From positions 1 to 37,792 of the forward strand of contig LKND01000020.1 of NCBI GenBank assembly GCA_001564275.1: 37,792 nt of DNA, in the 5' to 3' direction. Origin of the DNA: Natrialbaceae archaeon Tc-Br11_E2g14 (GTDB lineage: Archaea > Halobacteriota > Halobacteria > Halobacteriales > Natrialbaceae). A program made the position numbers and the translations under genes. Shown here one piece after another: positions 8,417 through 16,760 of the stretch; within the stretch, counting starts at the first letter, position 1, and each line of letters opens with the position of its first letter. Under the pieces are notes generated by a model. The model made no database searches and was not told where the DNA came from. It worked only from the letters and a program-made list of their open reading frames with translations.

Positions 8417-9478
8417 TCAGTCGGCGGCCAGTTTGTCCAGGCCAGCCGATCGGATGTCCTCGCCGTCGATCGACGACCGGAGGCTATCCATGCCGTCCTC
8501 GCGATCGATACCGAAGTTCTCCGCGTACAGCTCGGCCACCTGGGTCATTTCCTCGTCGCTCAGTTTGGGGACGTCGCTGGCGGCTGCCCACTCGTCGATG
8601 TCCTCGCGTGTGCGGAACGTCGGCGTCACGGAGGCGACGGGGCCGTGGCTCAACAGCCAGGCGATCGAGGCCTGGGCCATCGTCCGCTCGCCGCCCGCCG
8701 GCTGCTCGAGGAATCGAAGCGTCTCGAGTTTCTCCCAGCCCGTCTCGTACCAGGCGTCGGGCCGGAAACCCCGGTGGTCGCCGGCGTCCAGTTCGGTTTC
8801 GGGGGTGACCTGCTCGTTGAGGATGCCCGAGGAGTGGGGCACCCGGGGAATCAAGCTCGTCGTCGATCCCGTCCGCTCGATCGTCTCGAGGAAGTGGTTG
8901 CCGACCTCCTGTTCGAGAACGTTCCAGACCAACTGCACCGAGTCGAACTCGTGTTCGATGGCGAAATCGCCCTCCGCCAGCCAGCCGATGGAGGGACCGA
9001 GCGCGAGCCCGCGGGCGCGAATCAACCCCTCCTCCTCGAGTTCGTCGAACAGGTCGAGGACCGCAGGGGTGATCTCGTCGACGTCGGCGTTGTGTAGCTG
9101 GAGGACGTCGACGTACTCCACGTCGAGTCGCTCGAGACTGCGTTCGAACGCCTCGCGCAGGTACTCGGGATCCATCTCCTTCGGGAGTTCGCCGTGGCCG
9201 GCCTGTGGGTTGTTGTAGAAGTCGTAGCCGATCTTGGTGGCGATGGTGACCTCGTCGCGGACGTCAGCGAGCGCCTCACCGAGTAACTCCTCGCTGTGGC
9301 CGTGCCCGTAGACGTCGCCGGTGTCGAAGTAGGTGATACCCTGGTCGACGGCGTATGTGACCATCTCGCGGGCGTCCGCCTCCGAGCGGTCGCCCCACCA
9401 GTCGGTGCCGACGACCCAGGCACCGAATCCGACTTCACTGACCTCGACGGCTGACGTTCCAAGCGTCTGGTATTCCAT
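8417..9478 (-). CDS. Aldo/keto reductase
   Basis: 353 aa NAD(P)H-dependent oxidoreductase with the TIM-barrel AKR fold. The catalytic tetrad is in place: Asp52 and Tyr57 (FDTGDVYGHGHSEELLG), Lys82 (IATKIGYD) and His129 (VLQLHNAD). The length and the early text (YQTLGTSAVEVSEVGFGAW) fit the large soluble AKR class of general stress and sugar-alcohol reductases; the substrate is unknown. It is monocistronic and divergent from the winged-helix gene at 9652, with 173 nt between them. Confidence 0.92.
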   Translation of the reverse strand: MEYQTLGTSAVEVSEVGFGAWVVGTDWWGDRSEADAREMVTYAVDQGITYFDTGDVYGHGHSEELLGEALADVRDEVTIATKIGYDFYNNPQAGHGELPKEMDPEYLREAFERSLERLDVEYVDVLQLHNADVDEITPAVLDLFDELEEEGLIRARGLALGPSIGWLAEGDFAIEHEFDSVQLVWNVLEQEVGNHFLETIERTGSTTSLIPRVPHSSGILNEQVTPETELDAGDHRGFRPDAWYETGWEKLETLRFLEQPAGGERTMAQASIAWLLSHGPVASVTPTFRTREDIDEWAAASDVPKLSDEEMTQVAELYAENFGIDREDGMDSLRSSIDGEDIRSAGLDKLAAD

Positions 9479-9651
9479 AGGACAAGCCAGGGCTCGAGAC
9501 GACTTAGTCGGTGCGGATGTCGTTCGTCGTCGGCCGTTCGAGTGTCACGCTCGAGTGAGCGTCACTAGCCGCTTAATTTCGGCGTGTAGTACCCTTCACC
9601 AATGTGGTTTGGAGGGGTGCTTAAGCCACTGTCGTGGTTACCAGGAGTTGT

Positions 9652-10296
9652 ATGAGCCGACCGGACTCCGCCGTCTCGACGATGTCGATAGATACCACGT
9701 TCGACGCCCTCGCAAGCGACCGTCGACGGCGCGTCCTCGCCCTGGTGAGTGACTCGATGACCACCGTCGACACCGTGGCTCGCCAGCTCGCCGCCAGTCA
9801 GCTCGAGACCGACCCCGGATCGGTTCCCGACGAACAGTTGACCGACTACCGAATCGCGCTCGTCCACACCGACCTCCCCCTCCTCGAGGCGGCCGGCCTC
9901 CTCGAGTGGGATCGTGAGGGTGAGACGATCTCGAGGGCCGACGCACTTCCGATCGACGTCGAAACCATCGAGCAAAGCGGCGACCGCGACTGGGACCCGG
10001 TGTTTTCGGCGCTCGCGGACGGCCACCGCCGAGCGGTGCTCGCAATCCTCGAGGAGGTGGACGATCCACTCACTGTCGAGACGCTCGCGCAGCGATTGGC
10101 CAAACGGGTAGAGGTGCCTCGTGAGACGGTAACGATCGCGTTACACCACCGGCACCTGCCACTACTGGTCGAGGCGGGACTGGTCGACCGCGTGGGTCGT
10201 CGCGTTCGATACGGGGGGGAAGATCTCGAGGTGTCACTCGACGTCTCGGGGACCGACACCGAACCAGGACCGTTTCTCGCCAGGACGGTCCAGTGA
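9652..10296 (+). CDS. Two-domain winged-helix regulator (DUF7344-like repeats)
   Basis: 214 aa built from two similar winged-helix units (about residues 12-95 and 110-190). Each has the pattern FDALASDRRRRVLALV or FSALADGHRRAVLAIL, then a recognition region, then a wing with LPLLEAAGLLEWD or LPLLVEAGLVDRV. This duplicated layout is known in haloarchaeal DUF7344 regulators. ATG 9652 was chosen. A CTTAA element near 9620 sits about 30 nt upstream and may act as a weak TATA box for a leaderless message. Targets are unknown; the divergent aldo/keto reductase is an obvious candidate. Confidence 0.82.
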   Translation: MSRPDSAVSTMSIDTTFDALASDRRRRVLALVSDSMTTVDTVARQLAASQLETDPGSVPDEQLTDYRIALVHTDLPLLEAAGLLEWDREGETISRADALPIDVETIEQSGDRDWDPVFSALADGHRRAVLAILEEVDDPLTVETLAQRLAKRVEVPRETVTIALHHRHLPLLVEAGLVDRVGRRVRYGGEDLEVSLDVSGTDTEPGPFLARTVQ

Positions 10297-10510
10297 CCGA
10301 GCGGGTCGGACAGCGCAATTGGGTGCCCACGGCCCGCCCCGCTGAGGGGCGCGGTCGACGTGACGTGGCAACGACACCACCGTGAGCCACCCCTCGAGAA
10401 ACGCTAGGTACCAGCCGTCGACGGCAGGTCAGGTAACACCATTGTAACCGGGTCGGGCAAGCCCGACGCACAACCGAACGTCTATTGTCCTCGCGCCAGT
10501 ATCGGCGGCT

Positions 10511-11416
10511 ATGACAAAGCGGCACGTCTCCCTGCCAGCCGACGCGGAGACGGGAATGCGCGAGTTCGTGTCCTCGGTGGACGAGCGCCTCTCGAGCGAC
10601 GAGGACACCTGTTCGATCGTCGAGGACGTCCTGATCGATCTCTCGGGCGACCGCGAGGCCTACGAACGCTGGCAGAGCGGGGAGTCGGTCAGCCCCGCCG
10701 AGCGGGTTCGCCTCCAGAGTTACGATCCCTGCAACACGACCCTCGAGAGCGAGTACTACGCCGAAAAAGACGAGGAGCAATTCAAGCGGTCGAAACACCT
10801 CCAGTGGCTCTGGCGTCAGTTCGACAGCCTGCCGATCGCCGACAACGTCGAGTTCGCGCTGCGGTTTCGTCGGATGCTCGCCGATCACCTCTTCGCCGAG
10901 TGTGGCGAGAACTGCCGATTCTTCAAGGGAATCAGCTTCACCTACGGCCACAACATCACCATCGGGGACAACGTCGTCATCCACGACGACGTCCATCTCG
11001 ACGACCGCGGCAAACTCACGATCGGTGATCGGGTGTCGATCTCCGACGGGACGCACGTCTACAGCCACGATCACGACGTCGTCGACCAGACGGTGGTCCG
11101 CAACTACCACACCATCATCGAGGACGACGTCCGCCTGACCTACGACTCGATGGTCCGGGCGGGATGTGCGGTGGGCGAGAACGCCATCGTCGGTGCACGG
11201 GCCATCGTCCAACACGACATCCCCGCCCACCACATCGCCGTCGGCATGCCCGCGACGAGCATCAAGATCAAACCCGGCTGGGAGGACGTGGCCGTCCCCC
11301 TCGAGGACGCCGGGATCACCCGCCAGGAGGAACGCCGACTCGAGTACGATCTCGACGACGACCTCGAGGTCTTCGACGAGTTCAAGCGAGACCTGCAGCC
11401 ACCGGGAAGGAACTGA
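10511..11416 (+). CDS. Left-handed beta-helix acyltransferase (maltose/galactoside O-acetyltransferase type)
   Basis: 301 aa. The C-terminal half (about residues 140-265) has hexapeptide repeats (ITIGDNVVI, LTIGDRVSI, AIVGARAIV) that build the left-handed beta-helix of CoA-dependent acetyltransferases. The likely catalytic His lies in YSHDHD (about 184-189). The N-terminal 135 residues are helical and acidic, longer than in simple maltose acetyltransferases, and may be a dimerisation or adaptor part. It would acetylate a sugar or small molecule in the cytoplasm. No glycosyltransferase or sugar gene lies next to it, so the substrate cannot be named. A perfect 7-bp stem (10452-10467) lies in the leader region. 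Confidence 0.85.
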   Translation: MTKRHVSLPADAETGMREFVSSVDERLSSDEDTCSIVEDVLIDLSGDREAYERWQSGESVSPAERVRLQSYDPCNTTLESEYYAEKDEEQFKRSKHLQWLWRQFDSLPIADNVEFALRFRRMLADHLFAECGENCRFFKGISFTYGHNITIGDNVVIHDDVHLDDRGKLTIGDRVSISDGTHVYSHDHDVVDQTVVRNYHTIIEDDVRLTYDSMVRAGCAVGENAIVGARAIVQHDIPAHHIAVGMPATSIKIKPGWEDVAVPLEDAGITRQEERRLEYDLDDDLEVFDEFKRDLQPPGRN

Positions 11417-11577
11417 GCAGGGTCGTTGCGATCGTTGCCCGGTGGGTGGGGGGCTGTGTCCGATGGCCGCCAACGCCAGCAGGCGACACTGACCCCGATG
11501 GGCTGCCTATTGGACGCGAGGTAAGTCACCGAGCGTGATCGCTCGAGCAACGCCCAAGTGCGTTGAGAGCGTATCAC

Positions 11578-11889
11578 ATGGTGATGGAGCTCTGGGGTTG
11601 GCTCATCGTGTACGCGGTCCTGTTCGCCGTCATCCACCTGGTGCTCTACTACCTGTACGTTCGCCGTGACGGCGGCACGAACTTCCCGACCACTGGATCG
11701 GGGACCGACGGCGAGCACACCGGGTTCCGATCGGCGACACAGGCGGACCAGTACCACCCGTTCACCGAGGAGACAGCACCGAACCGACCCACCGACGACG
11801 GGCGGTCCTGTCCGCACTGTGGAACGACCAACGATCCGGATCCCGCCTTCACCTACTGCCGATCGTGCATATCCCCGCTTCGCCACTGA
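11578..11889 (+). CDS. Membrane-anchored zinc-ribbon protein (DUF7577-like)
   Basis: 103 aa. One N-terminal membrane helix (about 3-27, WGWLIVYAVLFAVIHLVLYYL), a polar linker, then a C-terminal zinc ribbon CPHCGTTNDPD ... YCRSCISPL with two CxxC knuckles. This is the layout of haloarchaeal DUF7577 proteins. Start is uncertain: ATG 11578 or ATG 11584; TTG at 11563 is less likely. Function is unknown. It is convergent with the TraB-like gene, 21 nt between stops. Confidence 0.75.
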   Translation: MVMELWGWLIVYAVLFAVIHLVLYYLYVRRDGGTNFPTTGSGTDGEHTGFRSATQADQYHPFTEETAPNRPTDDGRSCPHCGTTNDPDPAFTYCRSCISPLRH

Positions 11890-11910
11890 TCGAACGGAGA
11901 GCGTCGGTGC

Positions 11911-12678
11911 CTACTCATCGCGGGCAGCATAGCAGCCACCCTCGAGTGCCTCGAGGTGGTCGATGCCGACGATGGCGAGGACGTGTGGCGGGTCGTCGGT
12001 GGAGTCGGCTGTGGAATCCGAGAGGGCCTCGAGCCGATCGCGCATGCACGCTTCCCTCGTTTCGTCACGGTACGCGGTGACCGTCTCCTGACCGCCACCG
12101 AGGGCGAGGAGCGCCCGCACGCGCTCGAGGTGCCGTCGCTCGTGGGCAGCCTGGGCGGCGGGAGACGCCTCGTGAGAGCAGGCGTACTCGATCGATTCGG
12201 CCGCCGTCACCGACTCCGCCGTGGCATGTGAGACGGTGGCGGCGATTCGACAGGCAAGGGCCGTTCGGGTCGCGCCACCGAGACTCGACAGCAGTCGACG
12301 GGCGGTGGCAGGGGCGACCCGGTCGGCGACCAGTCGGGTCACCAGCCGCCTGACGTACGCCCAGTTGGGGGCGTCGATGCCGACGACCTTGGCCGCCGGC
12401 GCGGCCCCGATAGCGGCCGTCATTTCGCCACCCGTGGGCGATCCCTCCCCGCCGTGAGTGGACGCGTAGTGTCGGTACAGCGGGACCGCAGCAGCGGGCA
12501 ACTCGAGGGCGAGCACGTCTGGCCCCATGGCCTCGGCCACGATGCGGGCGCGAGCGACACTCGCGGGGTGGTCGTGGACGACGCCGAGGAGCGTCACGTT
12601 TGTGGCCGGGCCGCGGCGACACCAGCGGTCGGTGACGCGTGGGTCGTCGATGCGGTCGACGAGCGGGGCAGCGGGCAT
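11911..12678 (-). CDS. TraB-like (pheromone shutdown-related) protein
   Basis: 255 aa. The N-terminus has VTLLGVVHDHPAS, the GxxH motif of the TraB/PrgY/GumN group, followed by VLALELP. The C-terminal portion has a second motif-like part VLAIVGIDHLEALEGG, a buried strand and His. TraB-family proteins are putative metal-dependent proteases or ligand-binding proteins. Unlike the longer archaeal TraB proteins (about 400-550 aa), this one ends without C-terminal membrane helices, so it is a short soluble form. It is transcribed alone, and a TTATGA element about 32 nt upstream may be its TATA box. Confidence 0.75.
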   Translation of the reverse strand: MPAAPLVDRIDDPRVTDRWCRRGPATNVTLLGVVHDHPASVARARIVAEAMGPDVLALELPAAAVPLYRHYASTHGGEGSPTGGEMTAAIGAAPAAKVVGIDAPNWAYVRRLVTRLVADRVAPATARRLLSSLGGATRTALACRIAATVSHATAESVTAAESIEYACSHEASPAAQAAHERRHLERVRALLALGGGQETVTAYRDETREACMRDRLEALSDSTADSTDDPPHVLAIVGIDHLEALEGGCYAARDE

Positions 12679-13063
12679 TGAACAGGTGGTAATACGGGAC
12701 TACCCTCATAACCCTTCTGTTGTCGATATTCGCACACGATAGTTGAACTGTTTCATCCGCCACCATCGTCACGCTTCGACCACCACAACGCACCGACTTC
12801 GTTCGGGTAGGTGACCGTTCCGTGCACAACCATCAGTTGTCGGTGATCGAGAGTCGACCCTATTTATCAGAGATTAATACAAATCTGCGTGCGCCGCGAA
12901 TCGAGTGCGCTCATCCCACGAACCCGACCGATCCGGTGGCCTGCCCCCTCCTTGGTGAGCGCTGCGGTGGACGAGTGCCGACAGCACCGGACTCGAAGCC
13001 GGCCTCGGCAGTACGTGACGACACCGATCGCTCTCAAGTGCCGTCGGTTCGATGGGGGAGACG
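12679..13063. other. Intergenic region, 385 nt, promoters only
   Basis: Lies between divergent genes. An AT-rich patch at about 12855-12887 (CTATTTATCAGAG, then TTAATACAAAT) could hold a promoter, but no good ORF starts 30 nt after it. No RNA gene or repeat was seen. Confidence 0.4.
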
Positions 13064-13348
13064 ATGGCCGACCGACTCATGCGCGTGACTGCACACACGA
13101 CCCTCGACCTCGTCGACGCCGTCGTCACGGGTCAGAAGTTCGAACGCGAGACGTTCGCGGTCCTCGACGCGACGACCGACCGCAAACGCCCCGAATGCGT
13201 GAAACTCCACCTTGAGCTCGACAACATGACCGAGACAGCCCTGCCCGCGCACATGGAGGAACTCCAGTTGACCCCCGAGCAGGCCCGAACGCTGGCCGCC
13301 GACCTCGAGAAACACGCCGACACTGTCGAGGCGGCCGTCGAGGAGTGA
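13064..13348 (+). CDS. DUF6360-like small protein
   Basis: 94 aa, alpha/beta, acidic. The text MADRLMRVTAHTTLDLVDAV and the later LTPEQARTLAADLE match the haloarchaeal DUF6360 family as I recall it. Function is unknown. ATG 13064 was chosen because GGGGGAG ends 3 nt before it; ATG 13052 is an alternative adding four residues. It is followed 96 nt later by the rimI-like gene on the same strand. Confidence 0.75.
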   Translation: MADRLMRVTAHTTLDLVDAVVTGQKFERETFAVLDATTDRKRPECVKLHLELDNMTETALPAHMEELQLTPEQARTLAADLEKHADTVEAAVEE

Positions 13349-13444
13349 TCAGCCAGCGGTGGCAACTTCCCGACGGTATCGGGGTAGCGAACACCACACG
13401 CGACGGGCGGATAGATTTTGACCCTCGAGCGTGTACCCTCGGGC

Positions 13445-13927
13445 GTGACGACACCGCTCGAGGCGACCACCACCCGCGACGGCGTGACCATTCGGAAGGC
13501 AGAACGGGCGGACCTCCTCGCGATCGTCCGGATCGAGAACGCCTCCTTCCCTCAGCCCTGGCCCTACGACGCCTTCGAGACATTCCTGGGCGAGGATGCC
13601 TTCCTCGTCGGCGAGACGCCAGCCGGTCAGATCGCGGGGTACATCGTCGCCGACCTGACGCCAAACTACGGTCGCGACATCGGCCACATCAAGGACGTCG
13701 CGGTCCACCCCGATCGTCGCGGCGAGGGCCTCGGCTCTGCCCTGCTGGGCCGTGCGCTCGCCACGCTCGCAGCCAACGGGGCCCACTCGGTGAAACTCGA
13801 GGTGCGGCGGTCGAACGACGGTGCAAAGCGGCTCTATCGGCGGTTTGGCTTCGATCCCCTCCGGCGGGTCTCGGGGTACTACGAGGACGGGGACGACGCC
13901 ATCATCATGGTCCGGGAGCTCGACTAG
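13445..13927 (+). CDS. rimI: RimI-type N-terminal acetyltransferase (GNAT)
   Basis: 160 aa GNAT enzyme that transfers acetyl from acetyl-CoA to protein N-termini (ribosomal protein S18 in bacteria; broad Ard1-like specificity in archaea). Seen here: IRKAERADLLAIVRIENASFPQPW at about 16-39 (typical RimI opening, substrate loop with FPxPW), the acetyl-CoA loop DVAVHPDRRGEGLGSALL, then LEVRRSNDGAKRLYRRFGF. GTG 13445 was chosen: an AT-rich GATAGATTTT element lies about 30 nt upstream, fitting a leaderless start. TTG 13418 would add nine residues. Confidence 0.88.
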   Translation: MTTPLEATTTRDGVTIRKAERADLLAIVRIENASFPQPWPYDAFETFLGEDAFLVGETPAGQIAGYIVADLTPNYGRDIGHIKDVAVHPDRRGEGLGSALLGRALATLAANGAHSVKLEVRRSNDGAKRLYRRFGFDPLRRVSGYYEDGDDAIIMVRELD

Positions 13928-14076
13928 TCCTACATCAGCGGCCGAAGGTCAGAGACAGTGACGCCCACCACACCGGAGAGCGTCCGCCGCGAGGGACTGT
14001 CGAGGGCAACCGGCGTAGGTCGAGGACGAAACGAGACGCCGGACGGCGGACGGCGAGATTCGAATCGGCCGACGGC

Positions 14077-15672
14077 TCACTTGTCGGTCATCAACCGACG
14101 CAGGATGTCACCGTAGGCCGGCCGCGTGACCAGCACCCCGATGAGGACCCCCAGGATCGTGATGATCGCGAACCCCCGGAGGTCACCCAGGCTCAACACC
14201 GCCAGCGGTGACATCGCGATGATCGTTGTCGCCGCCGCCGCGCCGATGATCCAGAACGCCTTCCTGAACCTCGATTCGAACACCCGCCTCGAGTTGACGT
14301 CTCCGTCCTCGAGCACCTCGTCGGCGATGATGATGAGGTCGTCGACACCGGTCCCGACGACGGCGATGAACCCGGCGACGTGAGAGAGATCGAGTGGCAT
14401 GCGCAACAACACGGCGATGCCGAGCAAGATCACGACCTCGGAGAGGGCCGTCACGATCAATGGCAAGGCGACCCGCCGATCACCGTACCGGAGGTAGACC
14501 ATCCCGCTGACGGCCAGGATCGAGAGGATTCCGATGATCAGCGAGTAGTTCTTGAACTGGTCGGCGAGCGCCGGGCTGATGGTGTAGGTCTGGTCGCGGT
14601 CGAAGTCGAGTGGCGCACGGAGTTCGCCGGCACGCAGGTTGATCGAGAGCGTCTGGGCGTCCTGCTGGGTCGGCGTCACCATCCGCAGGTTGCCGCTCCC
14701 GGCCCACTCGCCGCGGTCCATACTGTCGGCGAGGTTGGGGGCGAGGCTGTGGGCGTCGACCACCTCGCCGTCGACCATCGTCAGCAGACAGTAGTTCGAG
14801 CCGTCCGCCTCGTCGCTCCCGTACTGACAGGCCCCCGGATTCGCGGTGAAGCCGGTGTCTCGCATCAGTTCCTCGTACTGCCTGGCTGGTTCTGGGTTGA
14901 CGTCGACGGGAACGTAATGTTGGCCGCGATCGGAATCGTACGATGGTGTCCCGATCTCACCCATATCTGCCTGCACGAGTCCCGTCTCGTTGGTCTGGCC
15001 ACCCTCACCGTCCGGATAGTGGAGGACGATCTCGACGAGCCCGCGGTCCTCGAGGATCGCCTGGAGTTCGTCGTCGGTCAGGTCGGGGGCCTGAACGACG
15101 ATGTAGTGGGTGCCGTCCATCTCCGCCTGGGAGACGGAACTCCCCGAGAGGCCGGCCTCGTTGATCCGGGATTCGATCGTCGTCTCGATGTCGTCACGCG
15201 TCTCCCGGGTCACCCCATCACGGACGTCGTCCTCGCTCGCGTCGACGCCCGCGTTCTGGAGTGCCTGGGCGAACTCGGCGGCGGAGCGCTCGTACGTGAA
15301 TATCTCGACGCTGATCTCGCGGTTTTCGGCATCCGTGCGGACGAGCGTGTCGCCAGTTTCGAGCTCGAGTTCGGACGAGACGTTCTCCTGGATAGTGGCG
15401 GCCTCCCGTTCGAACTCGTCGTGGTCGTCGATATCGAGTTCGACGCCCTCGACGGTCTGGCCGACGACGGGCGCGCTAATCTGGGTGCCGCCCTCGAGGC
15501 CGAGGCCGAACTGGATGTTGTGGATGCCACTACCGGGTCCCTCTTCACCCTCGAAATCGCCGTCGTCCGCAAGGATGTCGCCGGGGAAGAAGATTAGCCC
15601 CAGCGAGACCACGAGAAAGGTCACCAGCAACAGCACTCGCCAGTTGGCCTTGATGAAGCTCACGGGACTCAT
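14077..15672 (-). CDS. secD: Protein-export membrane protein SecD
   Basis: 531 aa. One N-terminal helix (about 11-29), a large extracellular P1-type domain starting near the conserved FGLGLEGGTQI (about 52-62), then five C-terminal helices (about 395-525), with MPLDLSHVAGFIAVVGTGVDDLIIIADE, the D4-like motif, as DLSHVAGFIAVVG and GVDDLIII. With SecF it uses the ion gradient to pull proteins through SecYE. ATG at 15672 overlaps the secF stop as ATGA, showing translational coupling. Length and six-helix layout are normal for archaea, which lack SecA. Confidence 0.95.
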   Translation of the reverse strand: MSPVSFIKANWRVLLLVTFLVVSLGLIFFPGDILADDGDFEGEEGPGSGIHNIQFGLGLEGGTQISAPVVGQTVEGVELDIDDHDEFEREAATIQENVSSELELETGDTLVRTDAENREISVEIFTYERSAAEFAQALQNAGVDASEDDVRDGVTRETRDDIETTIESRINEAGLSGSSVSQAEMDGTHYIVVQAPDLTDDELQAILEDRGLVEIVLHYPDGEGGQTNETGLVQADMGEIGTPSYDSDRGQHYVPVDVNPEPARQYEELMRDTGFTANPGACQYGSDEADGSNYCLLTMVDGEVVDAHSLAPNLADSMDRGEWAGSGNLRMVTPTQQDAQTLSINLRAGELRAPLDFDRDQTYTISPALADQFKNYSLIIGILSILAVSGMVYLRYGDRRVALPLIVTALSEVVILLGIAVLLRMPLDLSHVAGFIAVVGTGVDDLIIIADEVLEDGDVNSRRVFESRFRKAFWIIGAAAATTIIAMSPLAVLSLGDLRGFAIITILGVLIGVLVTRPAYGDILRRLMTDK

Positions 15673-16547
15673 CGGGCCACCCCCTCGAACTTGTACCAGC
15701 GGAGGAGGCTCAAATTGAGCAGGTAGGTGTTCATCAGGTCCGCGGCGAGGCCGACAAAGAGGATCAACCCGATCGACATCAGGAGTTCGACCCCGAAGAG
15801 CCACGCCGAGATTGCCATCACGAGCATGGCAGCCATGGACGTGACGGTCATCGTCACCCCGGTTTGCATCGCGCGGTGGGTGCTCTCGTAGAAGTCACCA
15901 CCGCGTCGGAGAATGTGATTGTTGAGGAGGATATCCGAGTCGACGGAGTAGCCGATGATCAGGAGCAAGCCCGCGACGGTACCCAGTGAGAGCGGAATGT
16001 TCGCGATGTTCATGAACGCGAGCGGAATCACCAGATCCGAGAACGCCGACAGGACGATGGCGACCGAGGGAACGAACGTCCGAAAGAGGATGAACGCGAG
16101 CAGGCTCATGCCGACGAACGCCGCCCCGATACCCAGCAGGGCCGTCTGCTGGGCGGCCGCACCGAAACTCGCCGACGTCTCGGCATTGAGCTGGACGACA
16201 TCGTCGTTACCTTCGGCGGGCGCTAAGTTGGCCTCGGCCTCTTCAGCCATGTCAGCCTCCGTCGGCGGAAATTGGACCAGATACTGGTTCTCCGCCGCCT
16301 GCACGGCCTGGATCGACTCGGGCTCCTGGCTGAACGCCGCCGCGATCTCCGATTCGGAGTTCGTCGTCTCGATCGTCAGTTCGGTGCCGCCCGCGAAGTC
16401 CATTCCCATCGCGACCGGCGTTCCGTAGACGACGTAGCCGCCGGCCAGGATCAGGAGGGCAAACGCGAGAACCGCGAGCGGAACCGCCGCCAACTGGCGG
16501 TTCGTGTACCGGGTGTAATCGATCTCCGGCACCTCGACTGTTCGCAT
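15669..16547 (-). CDS. secF: Protein-export membrane protein SecF
   Basis: 292 aa with six helices (first at about 19-41). It carries the SecF signature GMDFAGGTEL (about 48-57), an exposed domain, and the late motif GYSVDSDILLNNHILR in the helix 4-5 region. It is the first gene of the secF-secD operon, with a 4-nt overlap. A CTTACTT element about 28 nt upstream is the likely TATA box. The end of the TnpB element lies about 60 nt upstream of this start, so the insertion sits just behind the promoter. Confidence 0.95.
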   Translation of the reverse strand: MRTVEVPEIDYTRYTNRQLAAVPLAVLAFALLILAGGYVVYGTPVAMGMDFAGGTELTIETTNSESEIAAAFSQEPESIQAVQAAENQYLVQFPPTEADMAEEAEANLAPAEGNDDVVQLNAETSASFGAAAQQTALLGIGAAFVGMSLLAFILFRTFVPSVAIVLSAFSDLVIPLAFMNIANIPLSLGTVAGLLLIIGYSVDSDILLNNHILRRGGDFYESTHRAMQTGVTMTVTSMAAMLVMAISAWLFGVELLMSIGLILFVGLAADLMNTYLLNLSLLRWYKFEGVAR

Positions 16548-16607
16548 ATATCCCGGTCGTGGCGGTCAGCCAAAGTAAGCCTTCTCAATTTCTATACCGT
16601 ATTTCCG

Positions 16608-16760
16608 TGAGGTGACATCCTCGCCCGGCGTGAACGCCGGGGCTTCCACCGCAGGTGGAATACCAGCAAAGGTGCTGGGTTGAGGTTTCAAGACGTGTGC
16701 GCGTCACCGGTTTCTGGCTTCGTCTCCGCTCCCACCGTTGGTGAGCTAGACGAAACCTTG
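16608..16760 (-). ncRNA. Probable omega RNA / sense-overlapping RNA at the 3' end of tnpB
   Basis: Downstream of the tnpB stop, and probably starting inside its last codons, the complement strand can fold three hairpins: CCAGCA/TGCTGG at 16663-16678, TTCCACC/GGTGGAA at 16644-16660, and CCCGGCG/CGCCGGG at 16624-16641 with a four-base loop. They are followed by GAGGATGTCAC. In IS200/IS605 elements the right end is transcribed as the guide scaffold of TnpB, and the flanking DNA gives the guide. Sense-overlapping transcripts of IS1341-type genes are known in Halobacterium. The 5' end of this RNA is a guess. Confidence 0.6.
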
